A stretch of DNA of 64,000 nt from UBA8190 sp003453695 (GCA_036796975.1 DAIRBY010000001.1:62001-126000); one strand, 5' to 3'; shown: positions 51,403 to 60,269, counted from the first letter of the stretch. Translations and numbers: made by a program. Notes: generated by a model from the sequence alone, not told the origin.

Positions 51403-52214
51403 GAATCGCCTCGGATGTCGGCTTCGATCTGGTCAGCGTCGAACGGCGGGCGCCGGACAGCGGCGACGCGTCCCGCCCGCAACACCACGACCTGGTCGGC
51501 CAGCCCCGCCGCCTCGGACAGGTCATGGGTGGCCAGCAGGGCACAGCGCCCGCCGTCGGCGAGGAGTCGGCGAAGGAGCAAGCGGGCAGAGGAGGCGGCG
51601 GCGGGGTCGAGGCTGCGGGTGGGCTCGTCCAAGAGCAGCACCTTCGGATCACCGAGCAGCGCCCGGGCGATCCCGAGGCGGCTGCGCATACCGGTCGAGT
51701 AGCGGTCCACGCGGCGGTCGGCGACCTCGGCGAGCTCGACGGCGCCGAGCACCTGCTCGACCCGCTCCACCACCAGGCGGCTGCGCACCCCGTAGAGACG
51801 GGCGAAGAATTCGAGGTTCTTCCGGCCGCTCAAACGCCAGAAGAACGACCGGTCCTCGCCCAGGGTGAGCCCGATCTGGCGCCGGACGCCGGCGGGGTCG
51901 GCCACCACGTCGTGCCCGCACACCTGTGCCGATCCGGCGTCCGGCCTGACGGCGGTGGCCAAGACCCGGATCAAGGTGCTCTTGCCGGCCCCGTTTCGAC
52001 CCACGGCGGCGGTGATGCTCCCCGTCGCCACCGACAGGTCGATGCCGTCGAGTGCCTGCACGGGACCGAAGCGCTTGCGCAGGCCCGTCACCTGCAGGCC
52101 GCCGGTGTGGTCCGTCGTCCCCAGGATGGGACCGCTCTCCACGATCTCGTCCACGAGCGACAGGGTGTCGGTGGAGGCCATGGCCCCCGGAGGGCGGGGT
52201 GCCGGCGAGGCCAT
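51399..52214 (-). CDS. ABC transporter ATP-binding protein (lasso operon)
   Basis: A 271-residue ATPase with Walker A in ITAAVGRNGAGKSTLIRVLA, Q-loop region RRQIGLTLGEDRSFFWRLSG, signature YSTGMRSRLGIARALL, Walker B VLLLDEPTRSLDP and H-loop LLATHDLSEA. This is the DrrA/NodI-like group that pairs with ABC-2 permeases. Two starts are possible, ATG 52214 or ATG 52181; the first is six bases from the upstream sugar-transferase stop. It works with the permease encoded immediately downstream. Confidence 0.85.
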   Translation of the reverse strand: MASPAPRPPGAMASTDTLSLVDEIVESGPILGTTDHTGGLQVTGLRKRFGPVQALDGIDLSVATGSITAAVGRNGAGKSTLIRVLATAVRPDAGSAQVCGHDVVADPAGVRRQIGLTLGEDRSFFWRLSGRKNLEFFARLYGVRSRLVVERVEQVLGAVELAEVADRRVDRYSTGMRSRLGIARALLGDPKVLLLDEPTRSLDPAAASSARLLLRRLLADGGRCALLATHDLSEAAGLADQVVVLRAGRVAAVRRPPFDADQIEADIRGDS

Positions 52215-52219
52215 GGGAC

Positions 52220-53773
52220 TCAGTAGCAGCCGCGGCCGCTCAACACCGCCCGTGCCGTGCGGGCCAGGATGCGCACGTCCAGCCAGGTCGACCAGGACGT
52301 GGCGTACAACGTGTCCAGCCGGCACATCTCCTCGTAGGTGAGGTCGTTGCGGCCCGAGACCTGCCACAGACCGGTCAGGCCCGGCTTCACGTCGTAACGC
52401 TTGAGCGCCCACGGCGAGAAGTTCCAGGCGAAATCGGGGGGGAGCGGACGCGGCCCCACCAACGACATCGTTCCCGTCACCACGTTCAACAGCTGGGGCA
52501 GCTCGTCGATGCTGGCCCGCCGCAACAACCGGCCGAACGCCGTCATGCGGGGATCCACCTTGAGCTTGGGGAAGGGCCCGGTGACGAGCTCTCCCGAGGC
52601 GAGCACCTCCGGTGGAGGAATCGACTCGGTCACCGTGAAGGTGCGGAACTTCCAGATGGTGAACTGCTTGCCGCCTCGCCCGACACGCTGCTGACGCAGG
52701 AAGATGGGGCCGCTCGAGCTGAGGCGTACTCCCACGGTGGCGACGACGATCACGGGAACCGACAGCAGGAGGCCGATCGTGCCGCCCACGATGTCGACGA
52801 CCCTCTTGGCCACCCGCTGCCAGTGACCCGAGTGTGAGGGCACCACGCTCAGGGCCGGATACCCGGCGACCAGGTCGTGCGCATCAGCGGTGGTGGGCGT
52901 CACGTCGAACAGGCGGGGCACCACCGAGATGGGGACGCGGCCCTGCAGTGGTCGCAGCGCGTCGACGATCTCCTCTGCCGGAGCCCGCGAGAAGGCCACC
53001 ACGACGTGAGCCACGTCGTACTGCTCGCACACGAGGGCCAGGTTGGCCAGCGGACCCAGCCAGCCCGTGGGCTCCTTGGGATCGTCGTCGACGAAGCCCA
53101 CCACCTCGACCCCGGCTTCGCAGGCCATCTGCGAGCTCAGCCGCTCGGCGACGACTCCACTGCCGACGACGACCACCCGTCGCCGGCCCCGACGGGCGGT
53201 GGTGGCGCCCAGCCGCCGGGCCAGGGCCACCGAGCCGGCGGCGAGGACGCACGTGGCGAGCAGCGAATTCTCGGAGGGAGGTGACAGCGAGGTGAGGCCG
53301 CCGACCACCTGCCACCCGGCGATGCACACCAGCGTCCCGGCGGCCAGGGGGAGCGCCACGTCACGGAGCTCCTGGGCGAAGGTCGAGCCGAGTCGACGGC
53401 GCAGCTGCAGCCGGGATCCGCCCAGCACGGCGTAGAGGACGGGAAGGCAGACCGCCAGCCGGAGCAGGGTGGCGCCCGCCCGGCCGGGACCGGGGATCCC
53501 CGAGGCGGGCGTGGCGAGCAGTGACGCTGCGACCAGGGCCGACGCCAAGGCCACGGCATCAGAAACGGTCCCGGCAGCCCGGGCCGGCGCACCGGGCGGG
53601 GCCGGCAGGGCGGCGACCGGGTCTTTCGCAGGTCGAGCGCTGTCTCCGAAGGCCAGGAGCTCGGCGGCCTCGAAGACAGCGGAGGTACCCAGTGTCTCGG
53701 CGAGATCGACGACGTCGGCGCCCCCGAGCGCAGTGGCTGCACCGGCGTCGTCTAGCCGCACTGGGTCGATCAC
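52220..53773 (-). CDS. Undecaprenyl-phosphate phosphosugar transferase (WbaP/WcaJ family)
   Basis: A 517-residue polyprenyl-phosphate hexose-1-phosphate transferase that starts a repeat unit on the lipid carrier. It has an N-terminal membrane region, a CoA-binding-like domain (VVVVGSGVVAERLSSQM) and the C-terminal catalytic domain: anchor helix VVDIVGGTIGLLLSVPVIVV, RVGRGGKQFTIWKFRTF, RRASIDELPQLLNVVTG, MSLVGPRPLPPDF and KPGLTGLWQVSGRNDLTYEE. The GTG start is at 53773. It begins the stretch leading into the ABC exporter and lasso genes. Confidence 0.92.
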   Translation of the reverse strand: MIDPVRLDDAGAATALGGADVVDLAETLGTSAVFEAAELLAFGDSARPAKDPVAALPAPPGAPARAAGTVSDAVALASALVAASLLATPASGIPGPGRAGATLLRLAVCLPVLYAVLGGSRLQLRRRLGSTFAQELRDVALPLAAGTLVCIAGWQVVGGLTSLSPPSENSLLATCVLAAGSVALARRLGATTARRGRRRVVVVGSGVVAERLSSQMACEAGVEVVGFVDDDPKEPTGWLGPLANLALVCEQYDVAHVVVAFSRAPAEEIVDALRPLQGRVPISVVPRLFDVTPTTADAHDLVAGYPALSVVPSHSGHWQRVAKRVVDIVGGTIGLLLSVPVIVVATVGVRLSSSGPIFLRQQRVGRGGKQFTIWKFRTFTVTESIPPPEVLASGELVTGPFPKLKVDPRMTAFGRLLRRASIDELPQLLNVVTGTMSLVGPRPLPPDFAWNFSPWALKRYDVKPGLTGLWQVSGRNDLTYEEMCRLDTLYATSWSTWLDVRILARTARAVLSGRGCY

Positions 53774-53860
53774 GCTCCGCCACCACCCCTGGGTTGCCCT
53801 GCCCCTGCCGTTGCTGAAAACGGCTCAACCCCGCCCTCCTTGCGGGCGCGCCGGCCGCCC

Positions 53861-54988
53861 CTAGAGGACGAGCCTCCGGTGGCGCAGACTGGCCTGGGAG
53901 GTCGCCGCCAGTCCGACCAGGTCGCCCAGCGCCAATTGGGCCAGGCGGACCACGAGGGGCCGGCCGGGCCGGTGCCGTGCCTCGGGAAGGGCCGACACCA
54001 CCCAGGGCAGCAGCCCGGCCAGCCATGACCGGCGCCCGGTGACCAGCCACAGGACTCCGGCCGCCACGGCCAGGACCGTCGCCGCCGAGCGGGACGACAG
54101 GAACCACCGGCCCCAGAAGGCCCGGCGGGCCAGGGGGTGGGCGCCGGCCAGGGCAGGGAACACCGCCCGGCCGCGGATGTCTCGGAGCCAGACGGCGTAG
54201 GTCGAAGGTTCGACCCGATGATGGACCACAGCGCCCGGTTCGAAGACGAGGGCGGCGCCGTGCTCGATGACCTTCCAGCCGGCGAGCGCGTCCTCGGCGA
54301 CCTGCTTGCCTGAGGGGTTCGGTGGGGTGTCCGTGCGCCCCGGAAAGCCCCCCACCGCTGTCAGGTCGCACATCCGGTAGGCGATGTTGCAGGTTTCGAA
54401 CAGCCAGGTGGGCCGGAGCACCCATATGGTCCGGTCCCACCCCCCGGCCTTGGCGCTCTCCTCGGGCACCGGCATCGTCCGGCCTTGGACGACCAGGGCG
54501 GGTCTCACCTCTTCGACTCCGGTGAGCAGCGGCGCGCACAGTCGCTCGAGCCACGTCGGGGTGGGCAAGCAGTCGTCGTCGGTGAAGGCCACGACCGGCG
54601 CCCGGCAACGATCGAGACCGCACGTCCGGGCCGCTCCCGATCCGACGTTCACCTCCGCCCGCAGGCACTGGAGCCGCAGGCTCGTCCTGGCCGCGATCTT
54701 CTGCAGGGCCTCCCAGGTGTCGTCGCGCGACGCGTCGTCGATGACGACCACCTCGAAGCGCGCCGGAGAGAGGGTCTGTGCCTCGAGCGCACTGATCAAC
54801 TCGGGCCACACCGAGGACCGCTCGTAGGTGGCGACCACGACCGAAATCTCGGGCTCCGGGCCGGGATACGCTGTGCTCGAGCACTGCTCGAGTCGGGTGG
54901 GACGGTCCGGGCTTGCCGAAGCCGTGGACAGCCCTGCCGCCGCCGGAGCGTGACGACGTGGCAAGGGGCGATCCCTCGTAGTGAACAC
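53861..54988 (-). CDS. GT2 glycosyltransferase with C-terminal membrane segment
   Basis: A 375-residue GT-A enzyme. About 45 polar residues precede ISVVVATYERSSVWPELISA. The metal site is FTDDDCLPTPTW, and the acceptor region has TCNIAYRMCDLTAVGGF and EDALAGWKVIEHGA. Hydrophobic segments near the end (ATVLAVAAGVLWLVTG) suggest membrane association. The domain style resembles the second GT2 domain encoded at 40996. It is the first gene of the leftward run and diverges from the GT4 gene at 55049 over a 60-base gap, which must hold both promoters. Confidence 0.82.
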   Translation of the reverse strand: MFTTRDRPLPRRHAPAAAGLSTASASPDRPTRLEQCSSTAYPGPEPEISVVVATYERSSVWPELISALEAQTLSPARFEVVVIDDASRDDTWEALQKIAARTSLRLQCLRAEVNVGSGAARTCGLDRCRAPVVAFTDDDCLPTPTWLERLCAPLLTGVEEVRPALVVQGRTMPVPEESAKAGGWDRTIWVLRPTWLFETCNIAYRMCDLTAVGGFPGRTDTPPNPSGKQVAEDALAGWKVIEHGAALVFEPGAVVHHRVEPSTYAVWLRDIRGRAVFPALAGAHPLARRAFWGRWFLSSRSAATVLAVAAGVLWLVTGRRSWLAGLLPWVVSALPEARHRPGRPLVVRLAQLALGDLVGLAATSQASLRHRRLVL

Positions 54989-55048
54989 TTCAGCTTCCGG
55001 TGGTCTGCGTCTGTCGGCGGTCCACGATCACCCCGTGGTGGTGAGGCC

Positions 55049-56122
55049 GTGAGGATATCCGTGGCTGCCTGTGAACTTCCTCACCCGCAAGGAACGGCGG
55101 CGGGCCGAGACCTGTGGGCGTGGTGTGAAGGGGTTCGGTCCCTCGGCCATGAGCTCGACGCCTGGGTGTGGTTCCGCTCCACCTCGTCCCCCGAGGGCCC
55201 GGTGCCGTCGTGGTGCCGCTACGAGCCCTTCGATGCGGGCCCGATGTGGCGGTCGCACGTGCGCAGCGTCCTGCACCCCCGCAGCGATGTCGCCCGGGCG
55301 GGTTGGGAACCGGCCGACGGAGCGGTGGCGGTGGCCGACCACTACTGGTCGTTCGCGGCGGTGGCGCCCTTTCCCCGGTCGGTGGCCACTGTCCACTTCC
55401 ACAGCCTGTCCGACGTCCGGGCCGTCGGGCGGCGCCTGGCACCGTCGGACATCCAGACGGCGAGAGCAGAACGGCACATCGCCCGGCGTGCTTCGCTCGT
55501 CCTCGCCTACTCCGACGAGCTCCGCCGGCGCCTGAAGCCGAGCGCTCATGTGGTCCCCATCGCCTACCCCGTCCCCGAGGCGTCGGTGGTTCCGGTCGAG
55601 GAGCCCGTCGCCGGCCTGCTCGCCGACTGGTCGTGGCCCCCGAACCGCTGGGCTCTCCAGTCGCTGCTGTCGGAGTGGCCGGCGGTGGCGCAGTCCGTCC
55701 CCGGGGCGCGCCTGCTGCTCGCCGGGCGGTGTCTCGACCAGATGAGCGTCGGGTCCATGAAAGGGGTCGAACTGGTGGGGAGTGTCGCCGCCAGTGACGA
55801 GTTCCTGTCGCGTGTGGCGGTCGTCGCCTTTCCCTGCCCCCCCTCGACCGGCCCCAAGGTGAAGGTCATCGAGGCGCTCGCACACGGCGTGCCCGTGGTC
55901 ACGACTCCAGCCGGCGCCGAAGGCGTCTTGGGGCGCGACGAGAGCGGCGTGCTGGTCGCCGGGGACGGCGAATTCGCCCGGACTCTGTCCGACCTGTTGC
56001 GATCGCCCCAAGGCCGAGCCGAGCTCGGCGCCGCCGGCCGTCGCACCATCGCCAGCCACCACTCGGGTGTGGCCTCGGCCCGGGCCAGGCTCGAAGCGTT
56101 CGCCGCGGCGTTCGGGGAGTGA
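55049..56122 (+). CDS. Glycosyltransferase (GT4-like)
   Basis: A 357-residue GT-B protein starting RISVAACELPHPQGTAAGRD. The C-terminal half has LLADWSWPPNRWALQSLL, VELVGSVAASDEFLSRVAVV and the donor-site region PSTGPKVKVIEALAHGVPVV followed by TTPAGAEGV. The classical EX7E is not obvious, as in several divergent GT4 enzymes. The frame is open far upstream, antisense to the GT2 gene, so GTG 55049 is chosen. It starts a rightward unit with a GT2, a WecG-like gene and an FkbM methyltransferase. Confidence 0.75.
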   Translation: MRISVAACELPHPQGTAAGRDLWAWCEGVRSLGHELDAWVWFRSTSSPEGPVPSWCRYEPFDAGPMWRSHVRSVLHPRSDVARAGWEPADGAVAVADHYWSFAAVAPFPRSVATVHFHSLSDVRAVGRRLAPSDIQTARAERHIARRASLVLAYSDELRRRLKPSAHVVPIAYPVPEASVVPVEEPVAGLLADWSWPPNRWALQSLLSEWPAVAQSVPGARLLLAGRCLDQMSVGSMKGVELVGSVAASDEFLSRVAVVAFPCPPSTGPKVKVIEALAHGVPVVTTPAGAEGVLGRDESGVLVAGDGEFARTLSDLLRSPQGRAELGAAGRRTIASHHSGVASARARLEAFAAAFGE

Positions 56123-56125
56123 TCG

Positions 56126-57049
56126 GTGCCCGGAGCCTCGAGCCCTCTCGTCTCCGTCGTCTTGCCCACCTACAACCGGCCCAGCCGCCTCCCGGCGGCG
56201 ATCCAGTCGGTCCTGTCCCAGAGCTACGCCTCGTTGGAGCTCCTCATCGTGGACGACGCCTCTGAGTCTCCCGTAGACGAGGTGGTCGAACGCACCGCCC
56301 GAGGCGACCGCCGCGTCCGGCTCATCCGGCTCGACCGCAATGTCGGTGCGGCAGGGGCGCGCAACGCCGCGCTGGGTCAGGTCCGCGGGGAGCTCGTGGC
56401 CTTCGTCGACGACGACGACCGGTGGGAGCCGCACAAGCTGGCCCGACAAGTCGACTACATGGAGGAACACCCTCGGACGGGGCTCGTCTCTTGCGACCAC
56501 TTCATCGAACGGGACCGGAGCAAGCGCCCACCGGTGCGCTTCCGGGGGCCGCGCTCGTTCTCGGCCGAGCAGATGATCTGGGTGAACTTCCCGGGGAGCT
56601 TCTCTCAGGTCTTGGTCAGACCTGGCCTCCTAGGCTCGGAGTTCCGGATCGACGAGAGCTTCGAATGCGCCGAGGATTGGGATCTGTGGCTCCGCTGTGC
56701 CCGGCTGGCCGGGGCGGGGACGATCCCCGAGCCGCTCGTCCATTACGTCAGCCACAGCGACCCCCGGCTCACCCACCCGACGGTGAAGCGCGGGGGCCTG
56801 GAACGATTCGATCGCAAGCATTCCTCCGACATGAGCCCCGCATGTCGCGCTTTTCACCTTGCCCATCAGCGCATGGAAGAAGGCGAGGGATGGGAAAAGC
56901 GCATGCACGTGCTGCGGGCCCTGGCCACGGCGTCGCCCTCCGTGCTCGGCCTTCTCGCCGTGGAGCAGGCTGGGCGGCAGATGGGACGAGCGGTCGGGGA
57001 TCCGGGGCTCGCCTACCGCCTGCTGGCGCGGGCCATCCCGACGACATGA
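56126..57049 (+). CDS. GT2 glycosyltransferase
   Basis: A 307-residue GT-A enzyme: VSVVLPTYNRPSRLPAAIQS, LLIVDDASESPVDEVV, metal motif FVDDDDRWEPHK, and EDWDLWLRCA before the C-terminal helices. This form resembles enzymes adding a sugar to lipid-linked saccharides. The GTG at 56126 lies three bases after the GT4 stop, and its own stop overlaps the start of the WecG-like gene, so the three are co-translated. Confidence 0.85.
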   Translation: MPGASSPLVSVVLPTYNRPSRLPAAIQSVLSQSYASLELLIVDDASESPVDEVVERTARGDRRVRLIRLDRNVGAAGARNAALGQVRGELVAFVDDDDRWEPHKLARQVDYMEEHPRTGLVSCDHFIERDRSKRPPVRFRGPRSFSAEQMIWVNFPGSFSQVLVRPGLLGSEFRIDESFECAEDWDLWLRCARLAGAGTIPEPLVHYVSHSDPRLTHPTVKRGGLERFDRKHSSDMSPACRAFHLAHQRMEEGEGWEKRMHVLRALATASPSVLGLLAVEQAGRQMGRAVGDPGLAYRLLARAIPTT

Positions 57050-57933
57050 CCCTCCAGAACCGATTGGCGTTCTCGCGCTCGGGTGGAGAGTGCCCGCCCA
57101 CGCAAGGCACGGACCAGGGGCACGTTCCCGCACATGTGCCACGTCCGCACGAGGTCGTGCTCATGGGGACCCGCCTCGACAACCTCGACGAGGCAGAAGT
57201 GGTGGGGAGGATCATCTCTGCCATCAGGGACGGCCGGGGAGGCTGTGTCATCACTCCCAATGTCGACCTGCTGTTGAAGATCTCGAGGTCCACCCACTTT
57301 GCCGACGTCGTCTCCCGTGCTGCACTGGTGGTGGCGGACGGAATGCCGCTCGTGTGGGCGAGCCGGTTGCAGCGGACCCCCCTCAAAGCTCGGGTCAACG
57401 GCACCCAGTTGGTCCGAGCCATGGCGCAGGCGCTGGCCGGGGAGGACATGAGCATGTTCCTCCTGGGCGCTGCCCCCGGTGTCGCCGAACAGGCTGCCGC
57501 CGTCCTCCGGGCACGAGCTCCCGGATTGCGCATTGCCGGCACCCTGGCGCCACCCATGGGATTCGAATCTGATCCCGCCCAGCTCCGGAACATCGTCAGC
57601 TCCCTGCGCGGCGCCAATCCGCACTTCGTGGTGTGCGCCTTCGGCTCCCCCAAGCAGGAGCAGCTGATGGACTCCTGGAGCTCGCAGTTCCCTTCCACGT
57701 GGTTCATCGGAGCCGGGAGTGCCCTCACCATCATCTCGGGGGCGACTCCGGCCGCGCCCGAGTGGATGCGTCGCAACGGCCTCGAATGGTTCCACCGACT
57801 GCGCCTGGAGCCTCGACGCTTGTTCACCCGATACATCGTCGACGACCTGCCCTTTGTGGTGAGGATGCTCTTCGAGAGCGCCCGCTCACGCGTGCGCAAC
57901 ACCGCGCCGGGTCCTGACAGCCTGGCGGCGTGA
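57046..57933 (+). CDS. WecG/TagA/CpsF family glycosyltransferase
   Basis: A 295-residue GT26 enzyme; family members add the second sugar (such as N-acetylmannosamine) to an undecaprenyl-diphosphate-linked acceptor. Visible blocks are VITPNVDLLLKISRS with the likely catalytic Asp, ADGMPLVWASRL, RVNGTQLVRAM, FLLGAAPGVAEQAA, CAFGSPKQEQLMDSW and WFIGAGSALTIISG. It pairs functionally with the phosphosugar transferase at 52220. ATG 57046 overlaps the GT2 stop by four bases. Confidence 0.92.
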   Translation: MTLQNRLAFSRSGGECPPTQGTDQGHVPAHVPRPHEVVLMGTRLDNLDEAEVVGRIISAIRDGRGGCVITPNVDLLLKISRSTHFADVVSRAALVVADGMPLVWASRLQRTPLKARVNGTQLVRAMAQALAGEDMSMFLLGAAPGVAEQAAAVLRARAPGLRIAGTLAPPMGFESDPAQLRNIVSSLRGANPHFVVCAFGSPKQEQLMDSWSSQFPSTWFIGAGSALTIISGATPAAPEWMRRNGLEWFHRLRLEPRRLFTRYIVDDLPFVVRMLFESARSRVRNTAPGPDSLAA

Positions 57934-58029
57934 ACCGGGTCGCTGCCCGGTGCGAGATGGAGGCGTCGAACACCTGGCCCGGGTGCCGGCACGGACCCGA
58001 GATCGGCGCCGATCACTACCATTGCCGCC

Positions 58030-58890
58030 GTGAACCGCGCCGAGCGGGCAGTCGACCGGGCTCTTCCCGAACTGGCCGTGTACCTCAGACTGGCGAAGAA
58101 GCGGATGCGGGGTGACTTCACGCTTCGTGCCATCGAGGCGCTCGTGAGGCCGGGAGAGGTCGTCGTCGACGTCGGTGCCTATCGAGGGGTGTACACCCTC
58201 AAGCTGGCCCGACAGGTCGACCCGGGAGGCTGGGTCTGGGCCGTGGAGCCCATGCCCGACAGTTTGCGGGCCCTGCGACGGCGTTGGGACCCCAAGTTCG
58301 GAAGGTCACCTGCGAAGCGCGTGGGCATCCTCCCTTTTGCCGCCTCAGATCACTCCGGGTCGGCAGAGCTGCGCGTGCCGGTGGTCAACGGGCATGCCGT
58401 GCCCGCTCGCAGCTCCCTCTCGAAACTCGAGGTGGCATGCCGGGTGGTCCCGATCGAGCTTCGTCCCCTCGATGACATGGTGACGCCGATGAACTCCTCG
58501 ATCACCTTCATGAAGATCGACGCCGAGGGTCACGAACACGAGGTGCTGTTGGGGGCATCCCGCATCCTCCGTTACGACAGGCCCAACATCTTCGTAGAGA
58601 TCGAACAGCGCCACAGAGACTCACCGGTCCACGACACCTTCGACCTTCTTCGGGACGCCGGGTACGAGGGATATTTCGTCCTCGACGACCGGCTCCATCC
58701 CCTCTCCGGGTTCGACCTCGACATCCATCAACCGGCACACCTCCGGGCGCCGGGACGGTGGGAAGGGGACATGCCGCCTGGCTACGTCCACGACTTCCTG
58801 TTCGTCCGGGCCTGGTCCGACCGCTCCATCATCTCCCTTGTCGATCGAGCAGCCCCGGGACATGGACCAGCGGAGGACCGAGGGCGCTAA
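58030..58890 (+). CDS. FkbM family methyltransferase
   Basis: A 286-residue SAM-dependent O-methyltransferase. Motif I is VVVDVGAYRGVYTLKLAR, the ribose-binding acidic residue lies in VWAVEPMPDSLRALR, and the FkbM hallmark is FMKIDAEGHEHEVLLGASRI. It probably O-methylates a sugar of the glycan made by the upstream glycosyltransferases. It starts at a GTG, 96 bases after the WecG-like stop, and its end overlaps the converging GT4 gene by four bases. Confidence 0.88.
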   Translation: MNRAERAVDRALPELAVYLRLAKKRMRGDFTLRAIEALVRPGEVVVDVGAYRGVYTLKLARQVDPGGWVWAVEPMPDSLRALRRRWDPKFGRSPAKRVGILPFAASDHSGSAELRVPVVNGHAVPARSSLSKLEVACRVVPIELRPLDDMVTPMNSSITFMKIDAEGHEHEVLLGASRILRYDRPNIFVEIEQRHRDSPVHDTFDLLRDAGYEGYFVLDDRLHPLSGFDLDIHQPAHLRAPGRWEGDMPPGYVHDFLFVRAWSDRSIISLVDRAAPGHGPAEDRGR

Positions 58891-60269
58891 CCGCCGGCGG
58901 TTGCCTCCGCCGCTTCGAGGAACCGGGTGGCAAGGCGCTCGGCCGAGAACACCAGCGCCCGCGCCTTTCCCCTGGCGACACGCCCGGTCCGCTCCCCTTC
59001 GTCGTGGGCCAGTCGCCGGGACCGTCCGATGTGGCCCTGGCCGGCCGCCGCGGCCCAGGCCGCGGTCTCGGCGTCCAGCCCGCCGCGTCCGAGGACGTCG
59101 GCAACCGCGTCGGCGGGCGGCGTGCGCAGTGGCACCAGCCGGCACCGGGAGCGGATCGTGGGCAGCACGTCCTCCACGGAGGGCGCGCACAGCAGCCAGA
59201 CGGTGCGCGGTGCGGGCTCCTCCACGGCCTTNNNNNNNNNNAGCGCCCGCGCCTTTCCCCTGGCGACACGCCCGGTCCGCTCCCCTTCGTCGTGGACCAG
59301 TCGCTCCATGGCCCTCGACAGGGACGTCCAGTCCCCCACGGCGAAGTACCGGGCGGCGTCCCCGCCGACCTCGAGATGCGGGGGGATGCCGGTGGCCAGC
59401 ACCGGAGCCCCCAGCGCCATGGCCTCGAGCACGGTCAGGCCGAACCCCTCGTGCATCGATGCGGTGACGAAGCCGAGGGCGTGACGGTAGAGCCCGGCGA
59501 GGTCGGGGGCGGACACCTCCCCGAGCATGGTCACCCCGGGGGTGGCCCGGGCCCGCTCGACCCACGACCCGGCCTTCCACCCCGCCTTGCCGGCCAACAC
59601 CAGCCGGACGTGCGGATGCCGCCGGCGCAGGTCGTCCCAGGCGTCGAGGACCGTCGACAGCCCGCTTCTCGGGTCGATGCGCCTCACCGCCAGGAAGTAG
59701 GGCGCCGATGGCGCCACGGCCGGACGCTCGATGGCGGCGCCGGCGAGGTAGCGCTGGTACCAGGGGGCGAGGGCGTTCCCGACGACGTGTACCCGCCGCC
59801 CTTCGAGCCCGAGGAGGGCCTCGAGGGCGCCCTTCGACACGGCTGAGGGAGTCGCCACATGGGCTCCATGACGGATGCTCATCGAATGGAACGTCCGGAA
59901 CCACGGAGCGGCGCCCCGCCCCATGACGTCCGGCTTCATCCACGGGATCGGGTCGTGGATGCCCACCAAGAGGGTACCGGCATACCCGGCCGGTGCCGGC
60001 TTGGCCCCGCAGTACAGGACGTCGAGCCTCGCCCGCCGGGCGGCGCGACGCAGCAGCACCTGAGTGGCGAGGACCTGACTGTCGGTGTCCAGACACCGGG
60101 CCTCCAGCCGCCCCTGGATCTCGTCCCATTGCCGAGGGAGCTTCCGTCGCACGAAGACCACGAGTTCGTGATCGGAGAAGCGGGCCACGGCGTCGACCAG
60201 GGTGAGGACATGGTTCTCCAGCCCGGTGCCCTCGTCGAGCACCGATGACGCGTCGATCCCTATCCGCAC
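58887..60269 (-). CDS. Glycosyltransferase family 4 protein interrupted by assembly chimera
   Basis: A 460-codon frame. The N-terminal part is a normal GT-B enzyme: RIGIDASSVLDEGTGLENHV, VHVVGNALAPWYQRYL and the C-domain HEGFGLTVLEAMALGAPVLA. After DWTSLSRAMERLVHDEGERT the gene hits a 10-N gap, then a foreign segment encoding part of DNA polymerase III delta-prime, then a repeat of its own sequence and its true C-terminus (SAERLATRFLEAAEAT). Deleting 58954-59241 (288 bases) restores a 364-residue protein. GTG 60269 overlaps the preceding GT4 stop by ten bases. Confidence 0.8.
   Translation of the reverse strand: MRIGIDASSVLDEGTGLENHVLTLVDAVARFSDHELVVFVRRKLPRQWDEIQGRLEARCLDTDSQVLATQVLLRRAARRARLDVLYCGAKPAPAGYAGTLLVGIHDPIPWMKPDVMGRGAAPWFRTFHSMSIRHGAHVATPSAVSKGALEALLGLEGRRVHVVGNALAPWYQRYLAGAAIERPAVAPSAPYFLAVRRIDPRSGLSTVLDAWDDLRRRHPHVRLVLAGKAGWKAGSWVERARATPGVTMLGEVSAPDLAGLYRHALGFVTASMHEGFGLTVLEAMALGAPVLATGIPPHLEVGGDAARYFAVGDWTSLSRAMERLVHDEGERTGRVARGKARAXXXXKAVEEPAPRTVWLLCAPSVEDVLPTIRSRCRLVPLRTPPADAVADVLGRGGLDAETAAWAAAAGQGHIGRSRRLAHDEGERTGRVARGKARALVFSAERLATRFLEAAEATAGG
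58954..59007. repeat. Left copy of 54-base gap-flanking repeat
   Basis: Identical to 59242-59295, and after one mismatch matches eight more bases. It is glycosyltransferase coding sequence duplicated on both sides of the N gap, typical of an unresolved contig overlap. Confidence 0.85.
59017..59231 (-). other. holB: Misjoined holB fragment (DNA polymerase III delta-prime)
   Basis: These 215 bases read on the minus strand as an internal piece of the clamp-loader subunit delta-prime: KAVEEPAPRTVWLLCAPSV, then EDVLPTIRSRCRLVPLRTPP and GQGHIGRSRRL. LEEP..TIRSRC is the AAA+ sensor-1 region of HolB. It has no start or end of its own, abuts the N gap and is unrelated to the host glycosyltransferase, so it is a contig-tip chimera rather than a gene. 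Confidence 0.8.
59232..59241. other. Assembly gap of 10 N
   Basis: Scaffold join inside the GT4 gene, between the holB fragment and the second copy of the 54-base repeat. Confidence 0.95.
59242..59295. repeat. Right copy of 54-base gap-flanking repeat
   Basis: Exact match to 58954-59007, starting on the first base after the gap. Confidence 0.85.

Noticed and set aside
58887..60269. A real glycosyltransferase-HolB fusion protein
   Set aside because: The foreign segment abuts a 10-N gap and is bracketed by a 54-base exact repeat of host-gene sequence, which fits misassembly better than biology.
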